Below, one piece after another: positions 45,193-54,391 of a stretch of DNA of 64,000 bases; the first letter of the stretch is position 1, and each line of letters opens with the position of its first letter. Position numbers and translations under genes: made by a program. Source of the stretch: Bacilli bacterium (GTDB lineage: Bacteria; Bacillota_I; Bacilli_A; RFN20; CAG-826); the NCBI GenBank assembly GCA_035326105.1, contig DAOKYO010000002.1, positions 620,001 to 684,000 on the forward strand, written 5' to 3'. Below the pieces are notes generated by a model. The model made no database searches. It worked only from the letters and a program-made list of their open reading frames with translations, and was not told the DNA's origin.

Positions 45193-45330
45193 AGAAAATG
45201 CACCTCATTTCACCTAGTTAGTATATACCTTTATTTGTTAAATAAAAGTGTCAATTGATAGTAATTTTACCGATTAAATTATGCAATTAAAGAATGACTT
45301 TCAATTAGTTGATCGGCTTTGTTTTAAGCA

Positions 45331-45361
45331 ACAAAAAAAAGTCCCGTTGGGCGAGACTTTT
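45331..45361 (-). terminator. Terminator at end of carbohydrate operon
   Basis: AAAAGTC pairs with GACTTTT around an internal CCC/GGG pairing, with a run of eight Ts on the minus strand, about 70 bases after the last operon gene. Confidence 0.75.
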
Positions 45362-45428
45362 AACTGAGGTTATCAACTTATGTCCGAATAAAATTGACTT
45401 TGAAAATCCACTTAATGGTGGGAAGCAT

Positions 45429-46328
45429 TCAAGCCGACACTATAAGGCGGGGTTTAGAAAATAACCCGCCTTTTTTTATTGTGATCCGCTTAATGGTCGG
45501 TACGACATCGGGAGAATCATTTTTGGCATGATAAATAATGTAGTCATTATGATCAAAACCTTTGAACACCATCGAGTGGCCGGCATTTTTTTCAATTAGC
45601 GGCTCAAGGCTATGATGCATGCTTTTCCATTTGTTTTTTGTATAGCAGTATCCGGTTTGGTAGCCATTTGCGCCAAAAGTTGAATACAGTAAAAATTGGC
45701 ATGATCCCTTTTGAATTACATATGGCCCATCGCTAATGTAATCATTCCCGTCCTTGGAAAAGGAGGGGGAAATACTCCATGGAATCTCACTGGCGCGAAA
45801 TAGAACTTTTAAACTATCTTCCTGAATCGCCTTTAAATCCGGGGTTAACTTTCCATATACATATGAGCCATCGTTGATTTCCAACCATTCATGGCAAAAG
45901 ATAATTCGGGGTTGTTTATTTTCATAGAACAAAGTCCCGTCAAGGTTAGTCATCATCGGGGGCGTAATCTTATCGCTATAAAGGGTAAATGGCTTTTCGT
46001 AAAGATCGTCGGTAATTAAAGCAACTGTGTTCCGTTTATGATCCTGCGAGTGAAAAGTGGCAAACATTAAATAACTTTTAAGTGATTCAACGTAATAAAC
46101 TTCCGGTGCCCATAAGTCTTCTTTTCCCCAAAAATCATCATTGTTTTTTAAATCAAAAACGACATACGGGCCTTTAAAATTAACCAAATCTTCACTAACA
46201 TACATTTCAAATCGACCTTTCGATCCGTCGGCGGTGGTGCCAAAAAGACAATATTGATGCCGTTTTTGATCGGCAAAGACAAATGGGTCACGCATATGTA
46301 TTTCTGATAGCAATAATTGTTTTTCCAT
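45429..46328 (-). CDS. Glycoside hydrolase family 43, cytosolic
   Basis: 299 residues, five-blade propeller of GH43-like type. Asp14 in HMRDPFVFAD is the likely general base; DLWAPEVYYV and FCHEWLE supply the other acidic residues. No signal peptide, so it acts inside the cell on short oligosaccharides. GH43 enzymes are mostly arabinofuranosidases or xylosidases. Last gene of the long operon, 11 bases after the GH36 gene. Confidence 0.82.
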   Translation of the reverse strand: MEKQLLLSEIHMRDPFVFADQKRHQYCLFGTTADGSKGRFEMYVSEDLVNFKGPYVVFDLKNNDDFWGKEDLWAPEVYYVESLKSYLMFATFHSQDHKRNTVALITDDLYEKPFTLYSDKITPPMMTNLDGTLFYENKQPRIIFCHEWLEINDGSYVYGKLTPDLKAIQEDSLKVLFRASEIPWSISPSFSKDGNDYISDGPYVIQKGSCQFLLYSTFGANGYQTGYCYTKNKWKSMHHSLEPLIEKNAGHSMVFKGFDHNDYIIYHAKNDSPDVVPTIKRITIKKGGLFSKPRLIVSA

Positions 46329-46339
46329 AAATATCTACC

Positions 46340-48514
46340 TCATTCTTTTATCGTTATTTCAATTAAATATGTTTCTAGAAAAGTCAGTCCTTTGCAAAGA
46401 TTGATGCCAACCTCCATATAGTAACTTCCTAAATAAGTCTGCTGATCAAAGGAATTAAAATACCATTTTTGGGGATCAAGGCCTCTTAATTTCAAGAAAC
46501 GGTACTCAATGTTTTCTTTCTTCAAATTACTAAAAAGACATAATCCGCGTTTCTTATCCTTGCTGACGACTAGAAGGCTCATATAGTTCTGTTTATAAGG
46601 AGTTAATAGATGATAGACATCGCCTGAATATATTAGATTTCGGTTACGCTTATAAATGGAGGCAATTTCAAAAACGGCTTTTTTTTGCTCTGCGCTGAGG
46701 GTTTTGGGGTCAAATTCGTAGCCGAAGATGCCCAGACTACTAATTTTTGCTTTGGTTGAATAACCGGCGGTATCATGTTTACCAACATGCGCTCCCATCG
46801 TCGATAAGGGGTATAAACGGGCGGTGGAATATTGGATAAATAAACGCTGCAAAGGATCCATTTCATCACTGGTCCAAACTTGCGGCATATAATAGAGCAT
46901 TCCTAAATCAAATCGCCCCCCGCCGGAAGCGCAACTTTCAAATAAGATATGCGGATAACGGGTAACGATGCGGTTTATTAAATCATAGCTTCCCAGCATC
47001 AGTCGGTGATAAACTTCTCCTTGTCGATCGTTTGCCACTGCCAAACTAAAGGAATCAGCCACATTGCGGTTATGATCCCATTTGACATAGTCAATATCGT
47101 AGTTATCGAGAATGGATATTATCTGTGAATAAACATTATCAACCGCCGTTTTGTTCGCGGTGTCGAGAACTAACTGGTGACGAGATAAGGATCGATTTGT
47201 CTTTGGATCTCCCAAGGCAAATTCCGGATGAAGACGAAACAATTCACTTTGAGGGTTTATCATCTCCGGCTCAAACCATAGTCCAAACTTAAGACCAATT
47301 GAGTGGCAGTGACCGATAACGCGCTTCAAATCGACCTTTTGTGTATTAACCGTCCAATCACCAAGGCTCGTACTGTCATCCTTGCGTTGGCCGAACCATC
47401 CATCGTCTAAAACAAACAATTCCGCGCCCATACCGGCTGCATCGTCAATATAGCGAAGGATTTTATCGGTATCAAAATCCATATAGCAACCTTCCCAACT
47501 GTTGAGCATAATCGGGCGAACCGCGTTGACAAAATGCTTGTTGATAAGCTTTTCGCGGGTCACATTATGAATTGTTTGGGTTAAGCCGTTCAGTCCCTTA
47601 TTTGAATAAACAATCAGCCCTTCCGGGGTCACAAATGATTTTCCGCCGGCTAAATTCCAGGCGAACTGTTCATCATTTATACCGACCTGAACGCGCGTCA
47701 TCTTTAACTTATCAACATTAATATCGATGGCAAAATTGCCACTATAAACAAAGGAAAAAGCATAGCAAGTCCCATGGTATTCGCCCGCATCTTTTCCTTT
47801 GATAAATACAAAGGGATTTTCTTCATGACTACTGCGGCCCAAATTTGAATATAGTCGCTTAAAGCCATAATTTATTTCTTCTTCTACTTCCCGTCTTTCG
47901 TTGCACCAGTCGCCGGGAAAATGGATGAGTGAATAGTCTTTTGAAGGCAAATCGAGATTTAGCGAGTAGGCGCGCCTAATGACAATTGATTGTTCTTCGT
48001 TATTAATTATTTGGTTATTACGAAGAATCAAAGAATAGTCTTCATAAATTGTGTATGAGGTCAATAAAGTAATGTTCCGTTTTAAATCTTGCAGTGTAAT
48101 CTCGAGCGTTTGGACATTTTCTTCGTCGCGAAAGCAAGGCATTTGTTTAAGACGGGGCTTCCCCTGATAAATGCGGTGGCTTACATAACGAAAATCGGTC
48201 GCTATACTCCCATCGCTGTCCTCTATTATAAAACTCGCTCCCCGTTTGTCCGCATAACCAAAACTTGGAATTTCAAGCATTGATTTCCCATCGTAAAAAG
48301 CATCCTTATAACTATTTTCCTGATTGCTATTCTTATCGAGAAATGTTCGCGACCAATCCGTATCCAAATTCGTAAATGCTGATAGGCTGATATCATCAAG
48401 CGGATTCCCTAAAAAAAGGTGCTGAAGAATATTGGCCTCGTTTATATAAAACCAATAGGACAAATAGCGATTTTGAAGACAAAATATTTTGCGTTGAGGA
48501 TCAAAATTTATCAT
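46340..48514 (-). CDS. Alpha-galactosidase, GH36
   Basis: 724 residues. An N-terminal beta-sandwich (about 1-320), a TIM barrel (about 325-640) and a C-terminal beta domain. The GH36 marks are WEGCYMDFD, FVLDDGWFGQR, YVKWDHNRN (nucleophile Asp) and ESCASGGGRFD (acid/base Asp). It removes alpha-galactose from raffinose-type or galactomannan oligosaccharides in the cytosol. The released galactose can enter metabolism through galactokinase (3319). Confidence 0.93.
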   Translation of the reverse strand: MINFDPQRKIFCLQNRYLSYWFYINEANILQHLFLGNPLDDISLSAFTNLDTDWSRTFLDKNSNQENSYKDAFYDGKSMLEIPSFGYADKRGASFIIEDSDGSIATDFRYVSHRIYQGKPRLKQMPCFRDEENVQTLEITLQDLKRNITLLTSYTIYEDYSLILRNNQIINNEEQSIVIRRAYSLNLDLPSKDYSLIHFPGDWCNERREVEEEINYGFKRLYSNLGRSSHEENPFVFIKGKDAGEYHGTCYAFSFVYSGNFAIDINVDKLKMTRVQVGINDEQFAWNLAGGKSFVTPEGLIVYSNKGLNGLTQTIHNVTREKLINKHFVNAVRPIMLNSWEGCYMDFDTDKILRYIDDAAGMGAELFVLDDGWFGQRKDDSTSLGDWTVNTQKVDLKRVIGHCHSIGLKFGLWFEPEMINPQSELFRLHPEFALGDPKTNRSLSRHQLVLDTANKTAVDNVYSQIISILDNYDIDYVKWDHNRNVADSFSLAVANDRQGEVYHRLMLGSYDLINRIVTRYPHILFESCASGGGRFDLGMLYYMPQVWTSDEMDPLQRLFIQYSTARLYPLSTMGAHVGKHDTAGYSTKAKISSLGIFGYEFDPKTLSAEQKKAVFEIASIYKRNRNLIYSGDVYHLLTPYKQNYMSLLVVSKDKKRGLCLFSNLKKENIEYRFLKLRGLDPQKWYFNSFDQQTYLGSYYMEVGINLCKGLTFLETYLIEITIKE

Positions 48515-48535
48515 AATTACCGTATTTCTTTGATG

Positions 48536-48560
48536 TCGCTAGGGGTGATTCCCCTAGCGA
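48536..48560 (-). other. Intercistronic hairpin before GH36
   Basis: TCGCTAGGGG pairs perfectly with CCCCTAGCGA over a five-base loop. On the minus strand no T run follows; it lies between the lipoprotein gene and the GH36 ribosome site and may stabilise or tune the polycistronic mRNA. Confidence 0.6.
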
Positions 48561-48573
48561 CCAATTCGTTTTT

Positions 48574-50202
48574 TTAATCTAAAATTGACACTTGATAGTT
48601 ACTGACAGTGGCATTAACCTGACGTGAACCAAACGACATCGTATAGGGTAGGGCATATCCACCAAAATACCAGGAATTTAAGTCAACCGTTTCCCCGTTG
48701 ATTTCTAAGGTGAAATAGGTGTTTCCATCTACAATCGTCCTAGTAATCGTCACCGAATTTGTCGCTTGCAAAGCCGTTGGATAGGCTAGTGACATATTAG
48801 GAGTAACCGGTAAATCGCCGTTGCTATTCCACACGGTAAGACCCGCGCTATCCTTGCCAAACATAAAGGTTACCGCCTCACTCGGCCCATTTTGCGCGCT
48901 GTTGGTTCCCCATTGATTGAGAGTCAATGTCAAAGCCGCACTATCGGGATCAACATAATTGGCGATGGCAAAATCAAATGATACTGAAGCATCAGCTGCC
49001 GGAAGGGAAAAAGCATCACCCAGCGATTTTGCCGCATTATCCTTAATGTTATTCCATGGCCAACTCGCCGCGGCGTTAGCAAAAGTTATCGTTTTGGCGG
49101 CATCATCAACGCTTACATTACTGGCATAAGTCGGATATAGCAAACGGCCGGCTTCGGCGCCGCTTAGCATTGCGTCGATAGCTTCACTGTCGGTTTCAAC
49201 CGCAAAGTCACTGATTGTCGCATGCATATCGCCGACAACGAACGTCGGCATCGTGTCGACATCCAAAAACCGTCGATCATATCTTTCTTGCCAAGCAAGT
49301 TTATCGTTAACAAAGTAGAAATATTCATTTCCGTCGCGAATCGTCGACAATTTAACGCTGTCGGCATCAACTCCGAATGATAATTGAGCCAAACCATTGA
49401 GTCCCCATACTTGGGAACGATCGGTTGTTTCTCCCCAATTGTTGGGAGTCTCCATCATCACCGATTTTTTCTGATTACCGGAGGAATCACCATAGGACAG
49501 GTTGTATCCCCGCCAAACGTGATCGCCTTCAACCGCCGGCCGATCCCGATGGCCAATAGCCACGCGATTCCACGTCCAACCATAGTTTACTTCGGTAATG
49601 GCAAAAGTCGCTGAAGCATAGTACTTCTGACCATAGACATTTTTAAATACGCCTTCGACATATGGCCAGTCAGCATTCGTTTTCGTGGTCGCAACACTGG
49701 GATTCTCCGCCCGAATATTTGTGAAATCGAGATTCCCAAAACCATAGGCTTGATCTATCATTTCATCTTTAACGGCCAAACTAAAATTATCACTGACGGC
49801 TATATCCGTCTTAAGCGTTACCGAAATAGTAACGTTTCCCGCTTTTAAGAAGGTTATTAAACCCGATTCACTGATAGTCGCAACTTCTTCATCACTGCTG
49901 GCAAAAGACAAATCCTGATCACCAAGGGCCTTGTTGGACTCATAGGTGATTTGGAGGGTATCCCCTACCCATGCCCCTTCTTCCGTATTGGTAACCGTAA
50001 TCGTCGTTAAATCTTCCGAACTAGACTCACTGACGGAAGTGGATGTCGGTTCTTCACTTGTAACCGAGGTTTCACTTGTCGTCGGATTTTCACTTGTCAG
50101 ACCTTCGCTTGACGTGCTGCCCGTTTGACCGCCGCAAGCGGCCAAAAGCAATGAGACCATCGACAGTGAAAACAAATTTGTAAAAAGCTTCGTTTTTTTC
50201 AT
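48574..50202 (-). CDS. Big2-domain lipoprotein, putative glycan-binding
   Basis: 542 residues. The lipobox LLLAAC (Cys22-23 region) is followed by a Ser/Thr/Glu linker, one Big2-like domain (about 70-150) and two beta-rich halves resembling LamG/concanavalin folds. A block shared with the next gene reads TDRSQVWG.NGL followed by IRDGNEYFYFVNDKLAW. No catalytic motif. It lies between the ABC transporter genes and the hydrolases and is membrane-anchored outside, so capture of polysaccharide is a reasonable inference. Confidence 0.7.
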   Translation of the reverse strand: MKKTKLFTNLFSLSMVSLLLAACGGQTGSTSSEGLTSENPTTSETSVTSEEPTSTSVSESSSEDLTTITVTNTEEGAWVGDTLQITYESNKALGDQDLSFASSDEEVATISESGLITFLKAGNVTISVTLKTDIAVSDNFSLAVKDEMIDQAYGFGNLDFTNIRAENPSVATTKTNADWPYVEGVFKNVYGQKYYASATFAITEVNYGWTWNRVAIGHRDRPAVEGDHVWRGYNLSYGDSSGNQKKSVMMETPNNWGETTDRSQVWGLNGLAQLSFGVDADSVKLSTIRDGNEYFYFVNDKLAWQERYDRRFLDVDTMPTFVVGDMHATISDFAVETDSEAIDAMLSGAEAGRLLYPTYASNVSVDDAAKTITFANAAASWPWNNIKDNAAKSLGDAFSLPAADASVSFDFAIANYVDPDSAALTLTLNQWGTNSAQNGPSEAVTFMFGKDSAGLTVWNSNGDLPVTPNMSLAYPTALQATNSVTITRTIVDGNTYFTLEINGETVDLNSWYFGGYALPYTMSFGSRQVNATVSNYQVSILD

Positions 50203-50225
50203 TTTTCCTCCTTATCTTTTTACAT

Positions 50226-50244
50226 TAACCAAACGTTTTTGTTT
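50226..50244 (-). other. Intercistronic hairpin
   Basis: CCAAAC and GTTTGG pair across a six-base loop, extended by TTAA/TTAA, between the two lipoprotein genes. No T run on the coding strand. Confidence 0.5.
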
Positions 50245-50247
50245 GGA

Positions 50248-52065
50248 TTAATTTCCCAAATTATTGTAGACAAAGTTAGTTACGTGGCTGCCGCTATATT
50301 CCCCGCCTACCCAAAGTAGATAGGCTCCGGTATAGTAGACGCCGGTTTTATTACTGTTATAGTCATAACTCACCAATTGCTCGTTGACATAGACCTTAAA
50401 TTCGGCAAATTCCTCATCGACTACACGTTGAATTTTGACGTGGATCATAGATGATCCCGAAGCCACGGAACTCGTGGTTTCATTATCCTTAATGACTGAG
50501 GTTGGATCTTCCATGCTCTTCTGGTAGTCCCAACTCATATACCGCGATTTAATATCGCTGCCGCCTTGAAGTCCGCTTCGCCCAATCAGAACCGATTCGT
50601 TGACATTCGCCTGGTTATAGCGGACAAAGTTCACGCTCAATCCGCGGAAAATAGATTCCTTTTCGCCATTGAAAGTCATACTGTCGACATCGAAGGAAAC
50701 TTCGAAATTGCCATATAGTTTGGTCTTGTCGCCCAAACTTCTAATTTTGTGATCTTTGCTTAATGTCGTCGTGCTATTAAAGGTGAAATCACTATCATCG
50801 ATGTAGGTTACGTCCCCCGTGGTAAAGAACGATTTATCAAAAGCACTTCCCGCTAAAATGGAGTCGATTTGCGAATCATCACTGATTAATTCATAGTTGG
50901 TAACCGTGACCGGAATATCAAAACCGATGAAAAGCGGATAGGTATCCGTATCGGCATATTTTGTGGTTTCATCTACCCAGAAAAGTTTGTCGTTAATAAG
51001 GTAGTAATAGACGTTATAATCGCGGATCATCGCAATCTTAATGCCATCTTTGCTATCCAATTGATTAAGTCCATTCTCGCCCCATACCTGTGAACGGTCC
51101 GTGAGTTCACCCCAAGTTGTGGGCCAATCCCGAACAATCGTCTTGTTGTGATTATTTCCCTGTCCCGGAGCAAACGGCGAGAAGGTAAAGAAACGGCTGT
51201 CACTGTCGCTAAGACCTGTCCCCACGCCGATGCCTTGCCATGCCCAAGCATCCGCGGTTAAATCGCCGGTTTTGAAAAAGCCTTCGGCATAAAAGCGCTG
51301 ACCCTTAAAGTGATTGAAATATAGTGCGTTATAGCCTGAACTGCCTTCTGTAGGAAGGGTTATTTTGGCATTGCTGGCATCACTTTGATGCGATATATCC
51401 CAATTGGAACTTCCCTTGTTGCTATAGAAAGTTCCGTATTTAACTTCAAATTCCAAGTAGTCAGAGACACTGTTATCGGCCGTGCTGGTGGCCATAATTA
51501 CGACATTGCCCGGTGTAAGAAAATGAACCGCCCCTTCTTGACTGACCGTGGCAATCTCCTCATTTGAAGATTCCCAAGTCACTAGAGCGCTGGCTTCAGT
51601 CGGGGTGGCACTTACCGAAAGGTTCACATCCTCGTCAATCCAAGCGAGTCCCGAAACGGCACCGCCAATCGTAATGGCGGTTGGCGCGGCGGCGGCATCG
51701 ACAATTATTTCAATAGTCGCTTTGACGCTGGGATCTAACAGTGTCGCGGTAATATTTGTCTTTCCTTCTTTAATTCCGGTTACGAGTCCCCGATCACTGA
51801 CTATAGCGATACTCGCATCATCGCTACTCCAAGTGACATCTTTCTGAGTTGTTCCCGTAACCGTGCTTCTTAATTGCACCGTTTTAGAAACGCTAATCTC
51901 ACTACTGCCGATAACGGTGATTTGTAATGAATAAGGACTGGTTGATGTGATGGAACTATCCGAGTTCCCCAGCGTATTGGAACTTCCGTTTCCGCTGCAA
52001 CCAGCGACAGCAAGAATTGCTACTAAACCAACGACTACAGCCTGTAACTTTTTAACAATTCGCAT
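50248..52065 (-). CDS. Big2-domain lipoprotein, putative glycan-binding
   Basis: 605 residues. The lipobox LAVAGC precedes a Ser/Asn linker. Two Big2 domains (about 45-125 and 130-210) are followed by two beta-sandwich regions. GELTDRSQVWGENGLNQL and IRDYNVYYYLINDKLFW match the paralog at 48574. The longer version has one extra Big2 domain. I do not recognise the C-terminal fold by family; no hydrolase residues are evident. Co-transcribed directly after the transporter ATPase. Confidence 0.7.
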   Translation of the reverse strand: MRIVKKLQAVVVGLVAILAVAGCSGNGSSNTLGNSDSSITSTSPYSLQITVIGSSEISVSKTVQLRSTVTGTTQKDVTWSSDDASIAIVSDRGLVTGIKEGKTNITATLLDPSVKATIEIIVDAAAAPTAITIGGAVSGLAWIDEDVNLSVSATPTEASALVTWESSNEEIATVSQEGAVHFLTPGNVVIMATSTADNSVSDYLEFEVKYGTFYSNKGSSNWDISHQSDASNAKITLPTEGSSGYNALYFNHFKGQRFYAEGFFKTGDLTADAWAWQGIGVGTGLSDSDSRFFTFSPFAPGQGNNHNKTIVRDWPTTWGELTDRSQVWGENGLNQLDSKDGIKIAMIRDYNVYYYLINDKLFWVDETTKYADTDTYPLFIGFDIPVTVTNYELISDDSQIDSILAGSAFDKSFFTTGDVTYIDDSDFTFNSTTTLSKDHKIRSLGDKTKLYGNFEVSFDVDSMTFNGEKESIFRGLSVNFVRYNQANVNESVLIGRSGLQGGSDIKSRYMSWDYQKSMEDPTSVIKDNETTSSVASGSSMIHVKIQRVVDEEFAEFKVYVNEQLVSYDYNSNKTGVYYTGAYLLWVGGEYSGSHVTNFVYNNLGN

Positions 52066-52102
52066 GATTTTTCCTCCTTTGGAATTTGTTATTTTCTAAT
52101 GA

Positions 52103-53491
52103 TTAGAAGATGGCCTTTCCATCATTGGGATCAAATAGATGAATCTTATCTAAGTTCAACTTCAAGACGACTTCTTGATCGTTATCAACAACGCTCGTCA
52201 CATCCAATTTGATGATAAGATCACTTTCATTCCATTCGGTATGGACGATATACTCCGATCCTAATGGTTCAACAAACGTTGTTTTGGTTTTAATTGTAAA
52301 CGCGGGTTTCTCATCGTTATCAACGAGTTTTATGTCCTCGGGCCGAATGCCAAATTTTAAAGCATATGGGTGCTTAAGGGCATTCTGATAAGTAGCGAGC
52401 AGATCTTGCAATTTTTCTTTTATATCGCCCCGATCAAAATCGTAATTAGAAATTTCCGTCTTCTTAAATTTATTAATAATTCTATGGATAAAATCTTCTT
52501 TTTTAGGCGCTTTATTTATCTGGTTTTCATTTTCTTTTATAAGTCTTGAATCTAATTGGCTGAGGAAAGTGGCGATACTCTTTTCGTCTTGCATCACTTG
52601 TTTAAGTTCGTCAATTTGATGAATAAAGAAGGCCCTTATCTGCGCGTTAACTTCATCACTTAATTGAATTGTGCATTGATCTTTGAATTTTAATTGCCCG
52701 TTAAAATAGGTTGTATCGATAACGTTCATCGCCGGTGCTCCGATAAAATTGGCCACGAACAGATTGCTCGGGTGATTATAGATTGTCATCGGAGCATCAA
52801 TCTGCTGAATAAAACCCTTATTCATAACTACAATCTTATTGGCCATGGTCATTGCTTCCGTTTGATCATGAGTAACATAAACGGTTGTCGCATGCGCCTC
52901 TTTATGAATACGGACTATTTCCGCGCGCATTTGCAAACGGAGTTTGGCATCAAGATTGCTCAAAGGTTCATCCATAAGGAAAATATCCGCTTTGCGAACT
53001 ATCGCTCGTCCCAAAGCCACCCGTTGCATTTGGCCGCCGCTCAATTCTTTTGGTCGCCGATCAAGATACTTTCCTAAGTCAAGGATTGAAGCCGCCGCAA
53101 ATACCCGATCCTCAATCTCTTTCTTGGGAACTTTAAGAATTCTTAATCCAAAGGCAATATTGTCAAATACCGTGAGTTGAGGATAAAGGGCGTAACTTTG
53201 GAAGACCATTGCGATATTTCTATCTTTTGATGGCGTGTAATTGCTAAATTTTCTTTTTATATAAAGCGCCCCGGCCGACACCTCTTCTAGACCGGCAATC
53301 ATTCTTAGCGTTGTTGATTTGCCACAGCCGGATGGACCGACCAAGGCCACAAAGTCGTTTTGCTTAATTTCAAGGTTAAAGTTATAAACCGCCTGAACAC
53401 CGTTAGGATATACTTTTTCGACATCAATCAGTTCCATAAAACTATCATTATCACTGATCAATGGATAATTTAAATCTTTGCTTTGGTTCAT
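52103..53491 (-). CDS. Sugar ABC transporter ATPase, MsmK/UgpC type, with insertion
   Basis: 462 residues. Walker A GPSGCGKST at 52-60, LSGGQ at 150-154, Walker B with Asp174-Glu175 and His208 switch in THDQTEA. A C-terminal TOBE region follows from GIRPEDIKL (381 on). Usual MsmK proteins have about 370 residues; here a helical, charged insertion (about 281-375) sits between the ATPase and TOBE parts. Having an ATPase in the operon means it need not share a general one. Confidence 0.9.
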   Translation of the reverse strand: MNQSKDLNYPLISDNDSFMELIDVEKVYPNGVQAVYNFNLEIKQNDFVALVGPSGCGKSTTLRMIAGLEEVSAGALYIKRKFSNYTPSKDRNIAMVFQSYALYPQLTVFDNIAFGLRILKVPKKEIEDRVFAAASILDLGKYLDRRPKELSGGQMQRVALGRAIVRKADIFLMDEPLSNLDAKLRLQMRAEIVRIHKEAHATTVYVTHDQTEAMTMANKIVVMNKGFIQQIDAPMTIYNHPSNLFVANFIGAPAMNVIDTTYFNGQLKFKDQCTIQLSDEVNAQIRAFFIHQIDELKQVMQDEKSIATFLSQLDSRLIKENENQINKAPKKEDFIHRIINKFKKTEISNYDFDRGDIKEKLQDLLATYQNALKHPYALKFGIRPEDIKLVDNDEKPAFTIKTKTTFVEPLGSEYIVHTEWNESDLIIKLDVTSVVDNDQEVVLKLNLDKIHLFDPNDGKAIF

Positions 53492-53497
53492 AATTTC

Positions 53498-54391
53498 TTA
53501 CCTCTTTACGCCTGTAAAAGCGACGCCTTCGATTATTTTTGACTGGGCAATTAGATAAACAATAAAGATGGGAATCATCGCGATAACTGCGCTTGCCAGC
53601 GCAAGTGTAATAGCTTGGTAACTCTCACTGTTATCGCTGATAACCTTAAGCCCATAAGCCAGCGTCCAAGTTGAACGGGGGGCATTGCCGATAATAAGCT
53701 GAGCCCATTGGACATCGTTCCAGGCATTCATAAAGCCAAATAAACCCTGAACATACATGACGCTCTTTCCCAAAGGAAGAACCACTTTACGATATATTTG
53801 AAAATTGCTGGCTCCGTCCATTTTGGCATTTTCCACAAGATCTTTGGGAATCCCAAGAAAGAACTGACGGATAAGAAAAACCCCATAAATGCCTCCAAAT
53901 GAAGGAATAATCAATCCCAAAAGCGATTTATATGCCCCCAGCAAATTCATGTTTATCAGCTGCGGGGTCATCGTCACAATGCCTGGAATCGTCATCGATA
54001 AAAGGAGAATGTGAAAGAGGCGATTGCTGTATTTGAAATCCAGAAAAACAAACGCGTAGGCGGCAAATGAAGCAATAACTAGGTAGATAAGTGTACCGCC
54101 GATACTAACCACAAACGAATTGAGAATCCAATTCCAGATTGGAAACCACTCGTTGGCATTGGAAGGAACATATTCCGTTTTTGAGAACAACTCCTTATAG
54201 CCATCAAGCGTAAAAGCACTCCAATTTGAGGGGAAGAATTTCTCCGGATAGAGATTAAAATCGCTGTAATGACGAAAACTTCCCACCACGCCCCATAAAA
54301 TTGGTAGAAGGGCGATCACACTGACAAGAAGAAGGATGACAAAGGCAAAAATCTTACTTTTGTTTCTGCCAATCCAAGTACGCTTTAGCAT
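53498..54391 (-). CDS. Sugar ABC permease, MsmG/MalG type
   Basis: 297 residues with six transmembrane helices and the EAA loop (NAKMDGASNFQIYRKVVLP). Its start overlaps the end of the other permease gene by 38 bases. CUT1-family inner-membrane subunit for import of oligosaccharides; together with the neighbours it forms a complete transporter. Confidence 0.93.
   Translation of the reverse strand: MLKRTWIGRNKSKIFAFVILLLVSVIALLPILWGVVGSFRHYSDFNLYPEKFFPSNWSAFTLDGYKELFSKTEYVPSNANEWFPIWNWILNSFVVSIGGTLIYLVIASFAAYAFVFLDFKYSNRLFHILLLSMTIPGIVTMTPQLINMNLLGAYKSLLGLIIPSFGGIYGVFLIRQFFLGIPKDLVENAKMDGASNFQIYRKVVLPLGKSVMYVQGLFGFMNAWNDVQWAQLIIGNAPRSTWTLAYGLKVISDNSESYQAITLALASAVIAMIPIFIVYLIAQSKIIEGVAFTGVKR

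Noticed and set aside
45429..45475. Hairpin GGCGGGGTTT/AACCCGCC with T run as terminator
   Set aside because: It lies inside the GH43 coding end and the T run is on the opposite strand, where no gene precedes it; the better operon terminator is at 45331.
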